Origin: Rossellomorea aquimaris
GTDB lineage: Bacteria; Bacillota; Bacilli; Bacillales; Fictibacillaceae
DNA: 64,000 bases
Direction: 5' to 3'
NCBI GenBank assembly: GCA_020524245.1
Contig: JAIVLN010000001.1
Location: 868,001 to 932,000, forward strand
Below, one piece after another: positions 18,622 through 26,615 of the stretch. Within the stretch, counting starts at the first letter, position 1. The number at the start of each line of letters is the position of its first letter. The position numbers and the translations under genes are program-made. Below the pieces are notes generated by a model. It saw nothing but the letters and a program-made list of their open reading frames with translations. It had not been told where the DNA came from and made no database searches.

Positions 18622-19800
18622 TTATTGAATTAATTCAAATACGCCTGCGGCACCCATTCCGCCGCCGATACACATCGTAACGACACCAAACTGTTCATTT
18701 CTGCGGATCATTTCATGCATCAAGGTCAACGTTAGCTTCGCGCCACTGCAACCAAGCGGGTGACCTAACGCGATTGCTCCACCATTGACGTTCACCTTCT
18801 CCTCATCCAATCCGAGATGTCGGATGACTTGGATTGATTGAGAAGCGAAGGCTTCATTCAGTTCGAACAATCCGATATCCGATTGTTCCAAACCAGCGAG
18901 CTTCAAGGCTTTCGGTATCGCTTCAATCGGTCCGACACCCATGATTTCTGGTGCTACACCTGCTACTGCAAACGAACGGAACTTCAGGATCGGCTTCAAT
19001 CCTTCCGCTTCTGCTTTTTCACGGTTCATAACGAGTACGGAGGCTGCCCCGTCACTCATTTGAGATGAGTTCCCAGCCGTAACACTTCCTCTCGGCGAGA
19101 ATGCAGGGCGTAATTTCCCTAGCACCTCGAGGGATGTATCCGCCCGGACACCTTCATCCTTTGAAAACGTCATCATTTTTTCTTGCAATTTATTGTTTTC
19201 ATCCACCCATCGTTTCGCTACTTCAACCGGTACAACCTCATCATCAAACTTACCTTCTGAAATCGCTTTGGCAGCTCGTTGGTGGCTTCGTAATGCAAAC
19301 TGATCTTGCTCCTCGCGTGAGATTTCAAATCGATTTGCGACTTCTTCTGCCGTGTAGCCCATTCCCATGTAATATTCCGGTCGGGAATCCAGCAGTTTCA
19401 CGTTCGGTTTCACGACGTGACCCGGAACTGGGACGAGACTCATTGACTCTGCTCCTCCAGCGATGATCGAATTCGCATGGCCAATCATAATTCGCTCCGC
19501 TCCGTATGCGATACTTTGCAAACCAGAGGAACAATAACGGTTGATCGTAATCGCCGGCACATTGTCTGGAAGACCAGCCAATCCACCGATCAAGCGAGCC
19601 ATGTTCATCCCTTGTTCCGCTTCTGGAATGGAACAGCCCATAATCAAATCATCGATAGGTCCATCATATCCTCCTGCTCTTTTAAGGGTTTCTTTTACCG
19701 TAAGAGCTCCGAGGTCATCCGGACGCACATTCGCGAGCGTCCCTTTCTTCGCTTTTCCGACAGGTGTTCTTGCACCTGCCACAATCACTGCTTCTTGCAT
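18622..19800 (-). CDS. fadA: 3-ketoacyl-CoA thiolase FadA
   Basis: Catalyses the last beta-oxidation step, thiolysis of 3-ketoacyl-CoA to acetyl-CoA and a shortened acyl-CoA. The acylated cysteine is in NRYCSSGLQSIAYGA, and the other catalytic residues are in GGAIALGHPLGCSGA and TMCIGGGMGAAG. ATG 19800 (MQEAVIVAGARTPVG) has AAGGAGGG 7 nt upstream; the two-codon GTG extension is rejected. 12 bp after fadN and 15 bp before fadE. Confidence 0.96.
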   Translation of the reverse strand: MQEAVIVAGARTPVGKAKKGTLANVRPDDLGALTVKETLKRAGGYDGPIDDLIMGCSIPEAEQGMNMARLIGGLAGLPDNVPAITINRYCSSGLQSIAYGAERIMIGHANSIIAGGAESMSLVPVPGHVVKPNVKLLDSRPEYYMGMGYTAEEVANRFEISREEQDQFALRSHQRAAKAISEGKFDDEVVPVEVAKRWVDENNKLQEKMMTFSKDEGVRADTSLEVLGKLRPAFSPRGSVTAGNSSQMSDGAASVLVMNREKAEAEGLKPILKFRSFAVAGVAPEIMGVGPIEAIPKALKLAGLEQSDIGLFELNEAFASQSIQVIRHLGLDEEKVNVNGGAIALGHPLGCSGAKLTLTLMHEMIRRNEQFGVVTMCIGGGMGAAGVFELIQ

Positions 19801-19812
19801 CTTCACCCCTCC

Positions 19813-22209
19813 TTAGTTGCGTAATGGCTTACCTTTGACAAGCATATGTTGCATCCGTTGTTGAGTTAGCGGTTCTCCAGCCAAACTCAAGAATGCTTCC
19901 CGTTCAAGGTCGAGTAGATACTGTTCATCAACGAGCGTTCCTTCAGGCACATTTCCGCCTGCAATAACGTACGCTAATTTTTTCGCGATTTTCAAATCAT
20001 GATCGGATATCATGTTTCCGAATTTCATCGTCTGTGCACCGAGATACATCGTTGCATATCCCGCTTCACCTGCTACCGGAATCAATTTACGCTGTGGCGG
20101 ACGGTACCCTCTGTTGTAGAGTGACAAGACTTGTTGTTTTGCGTCATAAATGAGGTGGTCCCCATTCACGCTGATTCCATCTTGTGGTCGTAAAAACCCA
20201 GCTTCCCTAGCTTCGTGAGCAGATGTAGAAACCTTCGCCATCGCAATCGATTCAAATGTCTGAATCGCGAGTTTCTGCAAGTCCGGCTTCACATCTTTCG
20301 GTACTTGTTCAAGCAAGCGTGTGTAAAGTTCTTTGTTTCCACCGCCGCCAGGAATGATCCCGACACCGACTTCGACAAGACCCATGTACGTTTCAAAAGA
20401 AGCTTGTAAGCCCGCTGCCGGTAAGGATACTTCCGTACCTCCACCGAGTGTCATATTAAACGGAGCTACCACGACCGGTTTGGCACTGTAACGGACTCTT
20501 GCCATCGTTTGTTGGAACTGACGGACCATGTAGTCGAGCTCGAAGAAGTTATCGTCCTGCGCTTCCATCATGATCAGCATCAAGTTCGCACCGACACAGA
20601 AGTTTTTCCCCTGGTTTCCGATGACGAGCCCTTTGTAATTCTGCTCGACTTCATCGATCGCGTAATGGATCATTTGAATGATATCCGGACCGATTGCATT
20701 GTTTTGAGAATGGAATTCGAGTAAAGCAACACCATCTCCGATATCGATAAGACTCGCACCCGTATTTTTCTTGATGACACGGTCTTCATTTTTCAATCGG
20801 TGCAATCGAATGACCTTTTCATTTTCATTCGCTTTCGTGTGTTCACCTTTATGGTAAAACTCGATATCTGTACCGGACTGCTTATAGAAGGACTTTTCTC
20901 CAGCATCGAGCATTTCGGTAATCCATCCTGGAATCGTTTCGCCTTCCTTTTTCATCCGTTCTACTGATTTCTCAAGACCGATTGCATCCCATGTTTCAAA
21001 TGGACCAAGTTCCCAGCCGAATCCCCATTTCATCGCGTCATCGATTGCTTTGATGTCATCCGCAATTTCGTACGCTTTTTCCGCTGAATAGAGAAGGACT
21101 GGTTTTAAGATTGACCAAACGAGCTGTCCTGCGCGGTCATCCGCATATACAAGCGCTTTCAATTTATCCGGCATCGTCTTCGCCTGTTTGCTCATTTCCA
21201 CCGATGCGGTTTTCAGTTTCTTCCGTGGTCCGTATTCAAGCGTTTCAGGGTCAAGCTCTAAGATTTCACTTTTCCCTTTGGACTTCTGTTTTAAATAGAA
21301 GCCTTGGCCGCTCTTACTTCCAATCCATCCTTTTTCATTCATCTTCTTCATGAACTCAGGAACATCGAAAACGGCTTTCTCTTCACCTTCCACCTGGTCA
21401 TACACATTACCCGCCACGTGGATGAACGTGTCTAGGCCGACAACATCGAGGGTACGGAATGTCGCACTCTTTGGGCGTCCAATCGCAGGACCCGTGACCG
21501 AATCCACCTCACCGACCGAGTAACCGTTCTTCACCATTTCTTGAACCGTTACGAGTAACCCATACGTTCCGATTCGGTTGGCGATGAAGTTCGGTGTGTC
21601 TTTCGCTACGACAACCCCTTTACCAAGTACATCCTCACCAAACTGGTTTATGAATTGGAGGACTTCCGGTTTCGTGTCACTCGTCGGAATCACTTCCAAA
21701 AGCTTCAAATAACGAGGCGGGTTGAAGAAGTGCGTTCCTAGGAAGTGGGCTTTGAAATCTTCACTTCTTCCTTCTGCCATCGCATTAATCGAGATACCTG
21801 ACGTGTTCGAACTGACGATGGTTCCCGGCTTTCTATACTGTTCAACCTGTTCGTAAACCTTCTTTTTGATATCTAGATTCTCTACGACAACCTCGATGAT
21901 CCAGTCCACTTCACCAAGCTTCTCTAAATCATCCTCGAGGTTACCTGTTTCAATCATCTGGATATGCTCCTTGGAACTGAGTGGAGCGGGCTTCTGCTTC
22001 AACAACTTTTGCTTCGCTGTTTCAGCGAGTTTGTTACGGACTGCTGGTTGTTCCAGCGTGAGCCCTTTCGCCTTTTCTTTTTCGTCCAGTTCTCTTGGGA
22101 CAATATCCAACAGGATACTTGGAATTCCAACATTGGCTAGATGTGCTGCAATCCCTGATCCCATCACGCCTGAACCGATTACTGCTACCTTACGAATCTG
22201 ATAAGACAT
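19813..22209 (-). CDS. fadN: FadN: fused 3-hydroxyacyl-CoA dehydrogenase/enoyl-CoA hydratase
   Basis: A 798-residue bifunctional beta-oxidation enzyme. The N-terminal NAD-binding domain (VAVIGSGVMGSGIAAHL) and the dehydrogenase core with SSNTSGISI and HFLGTHFFNPPRYLKLLEVI occupy about the first 480 residues; the C-terminal crotonase-like half contains FCVGANLMLI and TLGGGTEVSLPAAG. This domain order (dehydrogenase first) is that of Bacillus FadN and the reverse of E. coli FadB. First gene of the operon, starting after AAAGGAGG immediately downstream of a perfect FadR operator. Confidence 0.95.
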   Translation of the reverse strand: MSYQIRKVAVIGSGVMGSGIAAHLANVGIPSILLDIVPRELDEKEKAKGLTLEQPAVRNKLAETAKQKLLKQKPAPLSSKEHIQMIETGNLEDDLEKLGEVDWIIEVVVENLDIKKKVYEQVEQYRKPGTIVSSNTSGISINAMAEGRSEDFKAHFLGTHFFNPPRYLKLLEVIPTSDTKPEVLQFINQFGEDVLGKGVVVAKDTPNFIANRIGTYGLLVTVQEMVKNGYSVGEVDSVTGPAIGRPKSATFRTLDVVGLDTFIHVAGNVYDQVEGEEKAVFDVPEFMKKMNEKGWIGSKSGQGFYLKQKSKGKSEILELDPETLEYGPRKKLKTASVEMSKQAKTMPDKLKALVYADDRAGQLVWSILKPVLLYSAEKAYEIADDIKAIDDAMKWGFGWELGPFETWDAIGLEKSVERMKKEGETIPGWITEMLDAGEKSFYKQSGTDIEFYHKGEHTKANENEKVIRLHRLKNEDRVIKKNTGASLIDIGDGVALLEFHSQNNAIGPDIIQMIHYAIDEVEQNYKGLVIGNQGKNFCVGANLMLIMMEAQDDNFFELDYMVRQFQQTMARVRYSAKPVVVAPFNMTLGGGTEVSLPAAGLQASFETYMGLVEVGVGIIPGGGGNKELYTRLLEQVPKDVKPDLQKLAIQTFESIAMAKVSTSAHEAREAGFLRPQDGISVNGDHLIYDAKQQVLSLYNRGYRPPQRKLIPVAGEAGYATMYLGAQTMKFGNMISDHDLKIAKKLAYVIAGGNVPEGTLVDEQYLLDLEREAFLSLAGEPLTQQRMQHMLVKGKPLRN

Positions 22210-22226
22210 GTTGTACCTCCTTTATA

Positions 22227-22244
22227 TGAATGAATACTCATTCA
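22227..22244. promoter_or_regulatory. FadR operator upstream of fadN
   Basis: An exact 18-bp palindrome, TGAATGAATACTCATTCA, matching the Bacillus FadR consensus TGAATGANTANTCATTCA. It lies only 17 bp upstream of the fadN ATG and next to the ribosome site, so the repressor would bind at or just downstream of the transcription start. Long-chain acyl-CoA would relieve repression. Confidence 0.92.
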
Positions 22245-22362
22245 TTTTTTCTGCAAAAAATAGAACTTACTAAAATAAGTGGTCTCACTAACTACTATAA
22301 AAAAACAAAAGCGATTTCGCAATACAAATTTCTGAAAATTTATATGATTTTGTCTAATTTAT

Positions 22363-22878
22363 TCAGAATTCCTTGCTATATGGGCTTTCCGCTCGATTTT
22401 TCTCCAAAATTTCTTTGATTTGTTCCAAGTGGCGACGTTCATGATAGCCGATGAAATCGAGCCACTGCTTCAACTGCATGTAACCGAATATCGGATGTTT
22501 GAAAGAACGTTTCTCAAGAATTGTCGGGTCCTCCACCTTTTCCAACACATGAAACAGGTATCCTCTAGACTTCTCCAAAGCGACTTTAGCTTCCGCTAGT
22601 GTCTTGTATTGTCCAGTAGGGCGAACATACTCCGGTGCTTCTACTGCAGGGAATCTTTTGGCTGAACGATAAACAGGATGTTCCTCGATTTCTCGATCTT
22701 TCCCTTCACTCAGTTGATTTTCAAATTGATTGGCAATCACGCGCTCAATCAACACAAGATGTTCAAGCACCTCTAAAATGGTCCAAGTGTCTGGGGAAAC
22801 TTGAGCGTGGCTTAACTCTTCCGGAATTTCATTAACGACATCGAACAGTTCCTGTCTTCCTGACTCTAATACAGACAT
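22363..22878 (-). CDS. DinB-superfamily protein
   Basis: A 171-residue helical protein of the DinB/YfiT four-helix type. Metal-ligand candidates are the histidine of ILEVLEHLVLIE near the N-terminal third and those of FIGYHERRHLEQIKEIL near the C-terminus, a spacing typical of DinB-like proteins with a bound metal. Members include thiol-S-transferases using bacillithiol, but the substrate here is unknown. ATG 22878 chosen because GAGGAGG sits 8 nt upstream; the first in-frame ATG is too close. Single gene; no role in DNA damage is implied by the family name. Confidence 0.8.
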   Translation of the reverse strand: MSVLESGRQELFDVVNEIPEELSHAQVSPDTWTILEVLEHLVLIERVIANQFENQLSEGKDREIEEHPVYRSAKRFPAVEAPEYVRPTGQYKTLAEAKVALEKSRGYLFHVLEKVEDPTILEKRSFKHPIFGYMQLKQWLDFIGYHERRHLEQIKEILEKNRAESPYSKEF

Positions 22879-22884
22879 CAGCAT

Positions 22885-23111
22885 TCCTCCTCTAAAAAAA
22901 TCCTACTCACTCCATATTCGACAGGGCCCGTTCCATTCTCCTTCAAAATGGTTACAATATCTTATGCTCGAGGTCAAGAAGTGATGAATGACAAGGCTCC
23001 ATGAGTGCATGAAAACGGGTTTTGAGCGATTTCGTTACCTCATGAACGCTCTTATGAGTGCACAATCAGCCTCTTTTGCACCGAAAGCCCACTGGCGCAC
23101 TCCATATATAA
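22885..23111. other. Spacer with short repeated motif, no gene
   Basis: Contains two 9-bp copies of atgagtgca within about 55 bp and a stretch (agcctcttttgcaccga) that resembles, in inverse orientation, the spacer near 5215-5240. No coding frame or promoter of quality is visible. Confidence 0.35.
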
Positions 23112-23148
23112 TAAAAATAGAGTGCCAATCGTATAGATTGCACTCTAT
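23112..23148 (-). terminator. Intrinsic terminator of proline dehydrogenase gene
   Basis: Stem atagagtgccaatc (23117-23130) with gattgcactctat (23136-23148), one bulged base; the minus strand continues with TTTTTATTATAT. It ends 15 bp after the CDS. Confidence 0.85.
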
Positions 23149-23162
23149 CAAATGATCGATAT

Positions 23163-24080
23163 TTACTTTCCGAAGATGCCTTTCAAAACGAAGGCGACGT
23201 TCGCTGGACGTTCTGCCAGTCGACGCATGAAGTATCCATACCAGTCTTTGCCGTATGGTACATAGACTCTCATCGTGTAACCTTCGTCACGCAATTTGCG
23301 CTGAGCATCGATTCGAATACCATATAGCATTTGGAATTCGAATTGATCAAGCGGGATGTTATGCTCTTTCACGATTTCTTTCGTGTAAGCGATCATCGCA
23401 TCATCATGAGTTGCAATTGCTGTATAGTTACCATTCAACAAATGCATCTTGATGATTTTCTTGAAGTTCTCATCAACGTCTTTTTTATCCGGGAACGCAA
23501 CGCTTGGAGATTCCTTATAGGCTCCTTTTACCAAACGAAGATTCGGATTCAAAGAATCTAAGTCTTGAATATCTTCAACGGTACGATACAGATAAGATTG
23601 CAGAACTGTACCGATATTATCGTATTGAGACTTCAATTCTTTGAAAATATCAATCGTTGCCTGACAACGAGCTTCATCTTCCATATCGATGGTAACGAAG
23701 ACATCATATTCATCTGCCACTTCCATGATACGTTTCATGTTACGAAGAACCAGCTCGCGACTGATATCGAGTCCCATAGATGTCAATTTCAATGACAGTT
23801 GGGAATTGAGCCCTTGATTCGCAATGGATTTAATAGCTTCTATACAATGATTCGTCATCTCATTCGCTTCTTCTTCATTGTCTACGAACTCACCGAGATG
23901 GTCGATTGTAACCTCGAGGTTTTCCTCGTTCAGCTTGCGAATCGTCTCTAGAGAACTTTCTAGAGAAGCACCTGCTACAAAACGGCCTGCACCGAAACGA
24001 AGCCCATACTTTTTCGCCATTTTGGTAGCGACTTTATTTTTACCCATGAATAAGAAGAAATTTTTTAAAATTTGTTCCAT
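23163..24080 (-). CDS. Proline dehydrogenase
   Basis: FAD-dependent enzyme oxidising proline to 1-pyrroline-5-carboxylate. The 305-residue monofunctional form carries characteristic strands SLKLTSMGLDIS, VTIDMEDEARCQATIDI, NLRLVKGAYKES, YTAIATHDDAMI, FEFQMLYGIR and VYVPYGKDWYGYFMRRLAERPAN. In B. subtilis the paralogue FadM (YusM) lies at this place after the fad operon; a catabolic PutB role cannot be separated from it by sequence reading. Single gene with its own terminator. Starts at ATG 24080; a GGGGGA-type site is upstream. Confidence 0.93.
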   Translation of the reverse strand: MEQILKNFFLFMGKNKVATKMAKKYGLRFGAGRFVAGASLESSLETIRKLNEENLEVTIDHLGEFVDNEEEANEMTNHCIEAIKSIANQGLNSQLSLKLTSMGLDISRELVLRNMKRIMEVADEYDVFVTIDMEDEARCQATIDIFKELKSQYDNIGTVLQSYLYRTVEDIQDLDSLNPNLRLVKGAYKESPSVAFPDKKDVDENFKKIIKMHLLNGNYTAIATHDDAMIAYTKEIVKEHNIPLDQFEFQMLYGIRIDAQRKLRDEGYTMRVYVPYGKDWYGYFMRRLAERPANVAFVLKGIFGK

Positions 24081-24261
24081 GACAAGAATCCCCCTATACT
24101 GAAAACGGATACAAAAAATAGGTACTATATATATGAACGTTAAGGAATTAAGTTAAACTTCTTATCGTATTTTATCATCTTTTCGACAACATTTTTACTT
24201 TTTTCAAAATTTAATTTTTTCCTTTTTTCTATAGTATATGAGTTGTAATGAAGGTGTGTAA

Positions 24262-24277
24262 GGTGTAAAATTACACC
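24262..24277. promoter_or_regulatory. Candidate operator upstream of the XRE regulator
   Basis: Inverted repeat ggtgtaa-aa-ttacacc with 7-bp arms, 27 bp before the regulator start and just downstream of a TATAGTAT box. A further half-site-like ggtgtgta lies just upstream (24253-24260). Its position suggests autoregulation by the encoded HTH protein; this is inference. Confidence 0.4.
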
Positions 24278-24304
24278 AAATCTTTCCGAGTGAGGTACGT
24301 AACC

Positions 24305-24757
24305 ATGAACATTGATCAAATGATTGAAATTGTCTCTTCAAAAATGAAACTGATCCGCATCGAACGCGGTTATACACAAGATAAAATGGCGATGATATTA
24401 GGTCTTTCCAAAAAGACCCTTGTTCAGATTGAAAAACAAAGGACCAAAGCGAATTGGACGACAGTCGCTGCCGTTTCTGCGCTATTCAGAAACAGTGAAA
24501 TCCTCCGTTCAGCTCTAGGTGGCGATCCCGTTGAAATTGTCGAGATCCTTGCCCATGAAGAAATCGATCGTCCGAAGGAACAAACGCTTGGAGGGAAAGT
24601 CTGGTGGCGGGATGTGAAGTGTGAAAAAGGCTATCGTCTCCAGCAGAATGTCATCAGCCAACACTTCCGTATCCTAGATGAAGACAACCACCGGTGGTAT
24701 AGCTCATTTGATGAGGCGGAAGCAAATGAACGTTTAAGTGAGCTCGCTCAATCATAA
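24305..24757 (+). CDS. XRE-family transcriptional regulator
   Basis: A 150-residue DNA-binding protein. Residues about 10-65 form a Cro/CI-type helix-turn-helix (MKLIRIERGYTQDKMAMILGLSKKTLVQIEK), followed by a C-terminal part, WWRDVKCEKGYRLQQNVISQHFRILDEDNHRWYSSFD, that looks like a small sensing or dimerisation domain of unknown ligand. ATG 24305 has GTGAGGT at suitable spacing; the longer in-frame ATG has none. A 16-bp inverted repeat lies in its leader. Neighbours are proline dehydrogenase and two coat-like genes, giving no firm clue to its regulon. Confidence 0.8.
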   Translation: MNIDQMIEIVSSKMKLIRIERGYTQDKMAMILGLSKKTLVQIEKQRTKANWTTVAAVSALFRNSEILRSALGGDPVEIVEILAHEEIDRPKEQTLGGKVWWRDVKCEKGYRLQQNVISQHFRILDEDNHRWYSSFDEAEANERLSELAQS

Positions 24758-24839
24758 TGGGCGTTTCGGAATAACTTCGTACGGATGTGGCACCCTAATC
24801 CTCGAAATGGAATTTTATCATTGAAGGAGGAGTCAACTC

Positions 24840-25118
24840 GTGCCACAGCAACAGACCCCACAGGATCAGCAAGGTTTCATGCCTCAACCTCCACGAGTCA
24901 TGACGGTCAAGGATCAGCTCTACATAACCGATATGATGAGCTGGAACTTGTTAGCGGCAAAGAAATGCAACTTTTACGCAAAACAATGTCAGGATCAAGA
25001 AGTGAAGTCGGCGATTCAACAGGCTGCAAGCATGCACACGCGCCATTACGATCAGCTGCTTCAGCATTTACAAAGCCACTTGGGCGATCAACCACAAAAC
25101 CAAAATATGACTCAATAA
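24840..25118 (+). CDS. CotF-like spore coat family protein, short
   Basis: A 92-residue protein with a glutamine/proline-rich N-terminus (PQQQTPQDQQGFMPQ) and one helical hairpin (KDQLYITDMMSWNLLAAKKCNFYAKQC, IQQAASMHTRHYDQLLQHL) of the spore coat CotF family. It starts at GTG 24840 after AAGGAGG. It forms a pair with the next coat-like gene 12 bp downstream. Expected in the mother cell during sporulation; no sigma-E or sigma-K promoter was securely read. Confidence 0.75.
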   Translation: MPQQQTPQDQQGFMPQPPRVMTVKDQLYITDMMSWNLLAAKKCNFYAKQCQDQEVKSAIQQAASMHTRHYDQLLQHLQSHLGDQPQNQNMTQ

Positions 25119-25130
25119 GGGGGATCTCAG

Positions 25131-25454
25131 ATGAAAATACAGAATCCACAAACCAACATTCCACAAACCCCGGACATGAATGATCGTGATTTCATCAACG
25201 ATACGTTAGCAACTGAAAAATACATGACAGACGCATATTCCACAGCATTAAACGAAGCGAGTCACCAAGATTTGTACCAGGATATTTCTGCCATGGCAAA
25301 GGAAACTCAGGACTGTCAGCGTAACTTGTACAATGTGATGTTCCAGAAAGGCTGGTACTCCTTCGATCAAGCTCAGCCCCAAGCCTTACAGCAGGCGTAT
25401 CAAAAGTTTTCCGGTTACAAGCAACAACTCCCGAATGGCGGCACGATCCAATAA
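25131..25454 (+). CDS. CotF-like spore coat family protein
   Basis: A 107-residue helical protein of the coat F family: MNDRDFINDTLATEKYMTDAYSTALNEASHQDLYQDI and CQRNLYNVMFQKGWYSFDQA are recognisable family features (the last, a GWY pattern near the C-terminus, is widely conserved). It follows the previous coat-like gene in the same operon. B. subtilis carries yusN at this point of the gene order. Its exact coat layer is unknown. Confidence 0.82.
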   Translation: MKIQNPQTNIPQTPDMNDRDFINDTLATEKYMTDAYSTALNEASHQDLYQDISAMAKETQDCQRNLYNVMFQKGWYSFDQAQPQALQQAYQKFSGYKQQLPNGGTIQ

Positions 25455-25567
25455 GAAAAGCGCAAGCGCCTCGGGTAGACTCGAAGGGCACTGGAAGTCC
25501 AACAAGGAGGCTGTTGCCGCCGCAGGAGGGCTGAAGTGACCCGAGAAGCTTGGCGCTGAGCTAGACA
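25454..25567 (+). repeat. Interspersed structured repeat element of Bacillaceae type
   Basis: About 114 bp that begins agaaaagcgcaagcgcc and ends ggcgctgagctagaca, a pattern I recognise from intergenic regions of many Bacillaceae genomes. The ends pair: agcgcctcgggt (25465-25476) with acccgag (25539-25545) and ggcgct (25552-25557), so a transcript would fold into a long hairpin with an inner stem. It begins immediately after the coat gene stop codon. It may act in RNA stability or termination; function unknown. Confidence 0.7.
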
Positions 25568-25595
25568 TTCCATCTATGCAACCACATTTCAATTA

Positions 25596-25631
25596 AAAAA
25601 AATTGGGCGGACCTAAGCGGTCGCCCAATTT
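25596..25631 (-). terminator. Intrinsic terminator after the DUF2573-like gene
   Basis: Stem aaattgggcggacc (25600-25613) with ggtcgcccaattt (25619-25631), one bulged G, loop taagc; minus-strand T-run of six follows. Confidence 0.85.
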
Positions 25632-25642
25632 CCTATTGCTGT

Positions 25643-25891
25643 CTATTTTTGTTCTTCCCGATATTTTTCATTGAGCTCGCGTACTTCCTGGATCAATTCT
25701 TTCATGCCATCCTTTGCATCTGGATATTTCTCATTCCAATGCTTCACTAGAGGTGGCATCGATTTAGACATGTACGTATATAGAGCCCACATCTTCACTT
25801 TCTCTTTGGACTCTTCATCAGTTTCGCCCGTTAACAATTCCGTGTACTTGGTCATCAATCCATCAAACTGTTCCCTCAATGTTTGATCCAT
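25643..25891 (-). CDS. yusU: DUF2573-like small protein, probable YusU
   Basis: An 82-residue acidic helical protein beginning MDQTLREQFDGLMTKYTELL and ending in the coiled-coil-like ELIQEVRELNEKYREEQK. Size and sequence character match B. subtilis YusU (DUF2573); function unknown. The start is uncertain: ATG 25891 has GGTGA close upstream, while in-frame GTG, TTG or ATG codons up to 10 residues earlier are possible. Single gene with its own terminator. Confidence 0.65.
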   Translation of the reverse strand: MDQTLREQFDGLMTKYTELLTGETDEESKEKVKMWALYTYMSKSMPPLVKHWNEKYPDAKDGMKELIQEVRELNEKYREEQK

Positions 25892-25958
25892 AGATGTCAC
25901 CAACCTTCTCCGTTTCATCACATTCTATCATAGGTACATCCATTCGTAAAAAGACCCC

Positions 25959-26615
25959 TCAAGCCTCAAACCATTTGTTTTTCATTGCCAAAATGGCCGC
26001 TTGTGTCCGATCATGCAGTCCAAGCTTACTCAGAATGTTGCTTACATGCGTTTTCACTGTCTTTTCAGTGATGAACAGTTCAGATGAAATCTCTTTATTG
26101 TTCCGTCCAAGGGTAATTTCGCGGAGTACATCCTTTTCTCTAGCCGTCAATTGATTGAAGCTCTTTTCTGCTTCATTCGTTTTCGTGCCTGTATTCACAT
26201 GGTTCAAAAGCTGAGAAGTTGCCGTAGGATGGAGATGCGTTTCTCCTGAATAAACAGCCTTGATCGATTTGACGAGATCATCTGGTTCAATATCTTTCAA
26301 TTGATAGCCGTCTGCTCCCGCTTGTAAAGCAGGTACGACATGGTCTTGATCTGAAAAACTCGTCAAAACGATGATCTTAACGTCCGCATGTTCATTTTTG
26401 ATCCGTTTCGTCGCCTCGATCCCGTCCATGACCGGCATCGTCAAATCCATCAGGATAACATCCGGCTTCAATTGCTCGACAAGTTCGATTGCTTCTTGAC
26501 CATTGGCGGCCTCTCCAACCATTTCAATATCAGGTTGTGTTCCTAAGAAAAAGCGCAGCCCCTTCAACACCATCAAATGATCATCGACTAAGAGTACCTT
26601 GATCCCCATTTTCAA
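25959..26615 (-). CDS. NarL/LuxR-family response regulator
   Basis: Cytosolic response regulator paired with the upstream sensor kinase. The receiver domain has the acidic pocket VLLVDDH and phosphoacceptor Asp57 in VILMDLTMPVMDGIEA; the C-terminal LuxR-type helix-turn-helix reads LTAREKDVLREITLGRNNKEISSELFITEKTVKTHVSNILSKL. Its ATG overlaps the kinase stop (ATGA), giving a 4-bp coupling. Similar to the YhcZ/LiaR/NreC group. Targets unknown; no autoregulatory site was recognised. Confidence 0.9.
   Translation of the reverse strand: MKMGIKVLLVDDHLMVLKGLRFFLGTQPDIEMVGEAANGQEAIELVEQLKPDVILMDLTMPVMDGIEATKRIKNEHADVKIIVLTSFSDQDHVVPALQAGADGYQLKDIEPDDLVKSIKAVYSGETHLHPTATSQLLNHVNTGTKTNEAEKSFNQLTAREKDVLREITLGRNNKEISSELFITEKTVKTHVSNILSKLGLHDRTQAAILAMKNKWFEA

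Noticed and set aside
24785-25183. 132-codon plus-strand frame over the first coat-like gene
   Set aside because: The overlapping GTG-started frame has an excellent ribosome site and CotF-family sequence; this one has neither.
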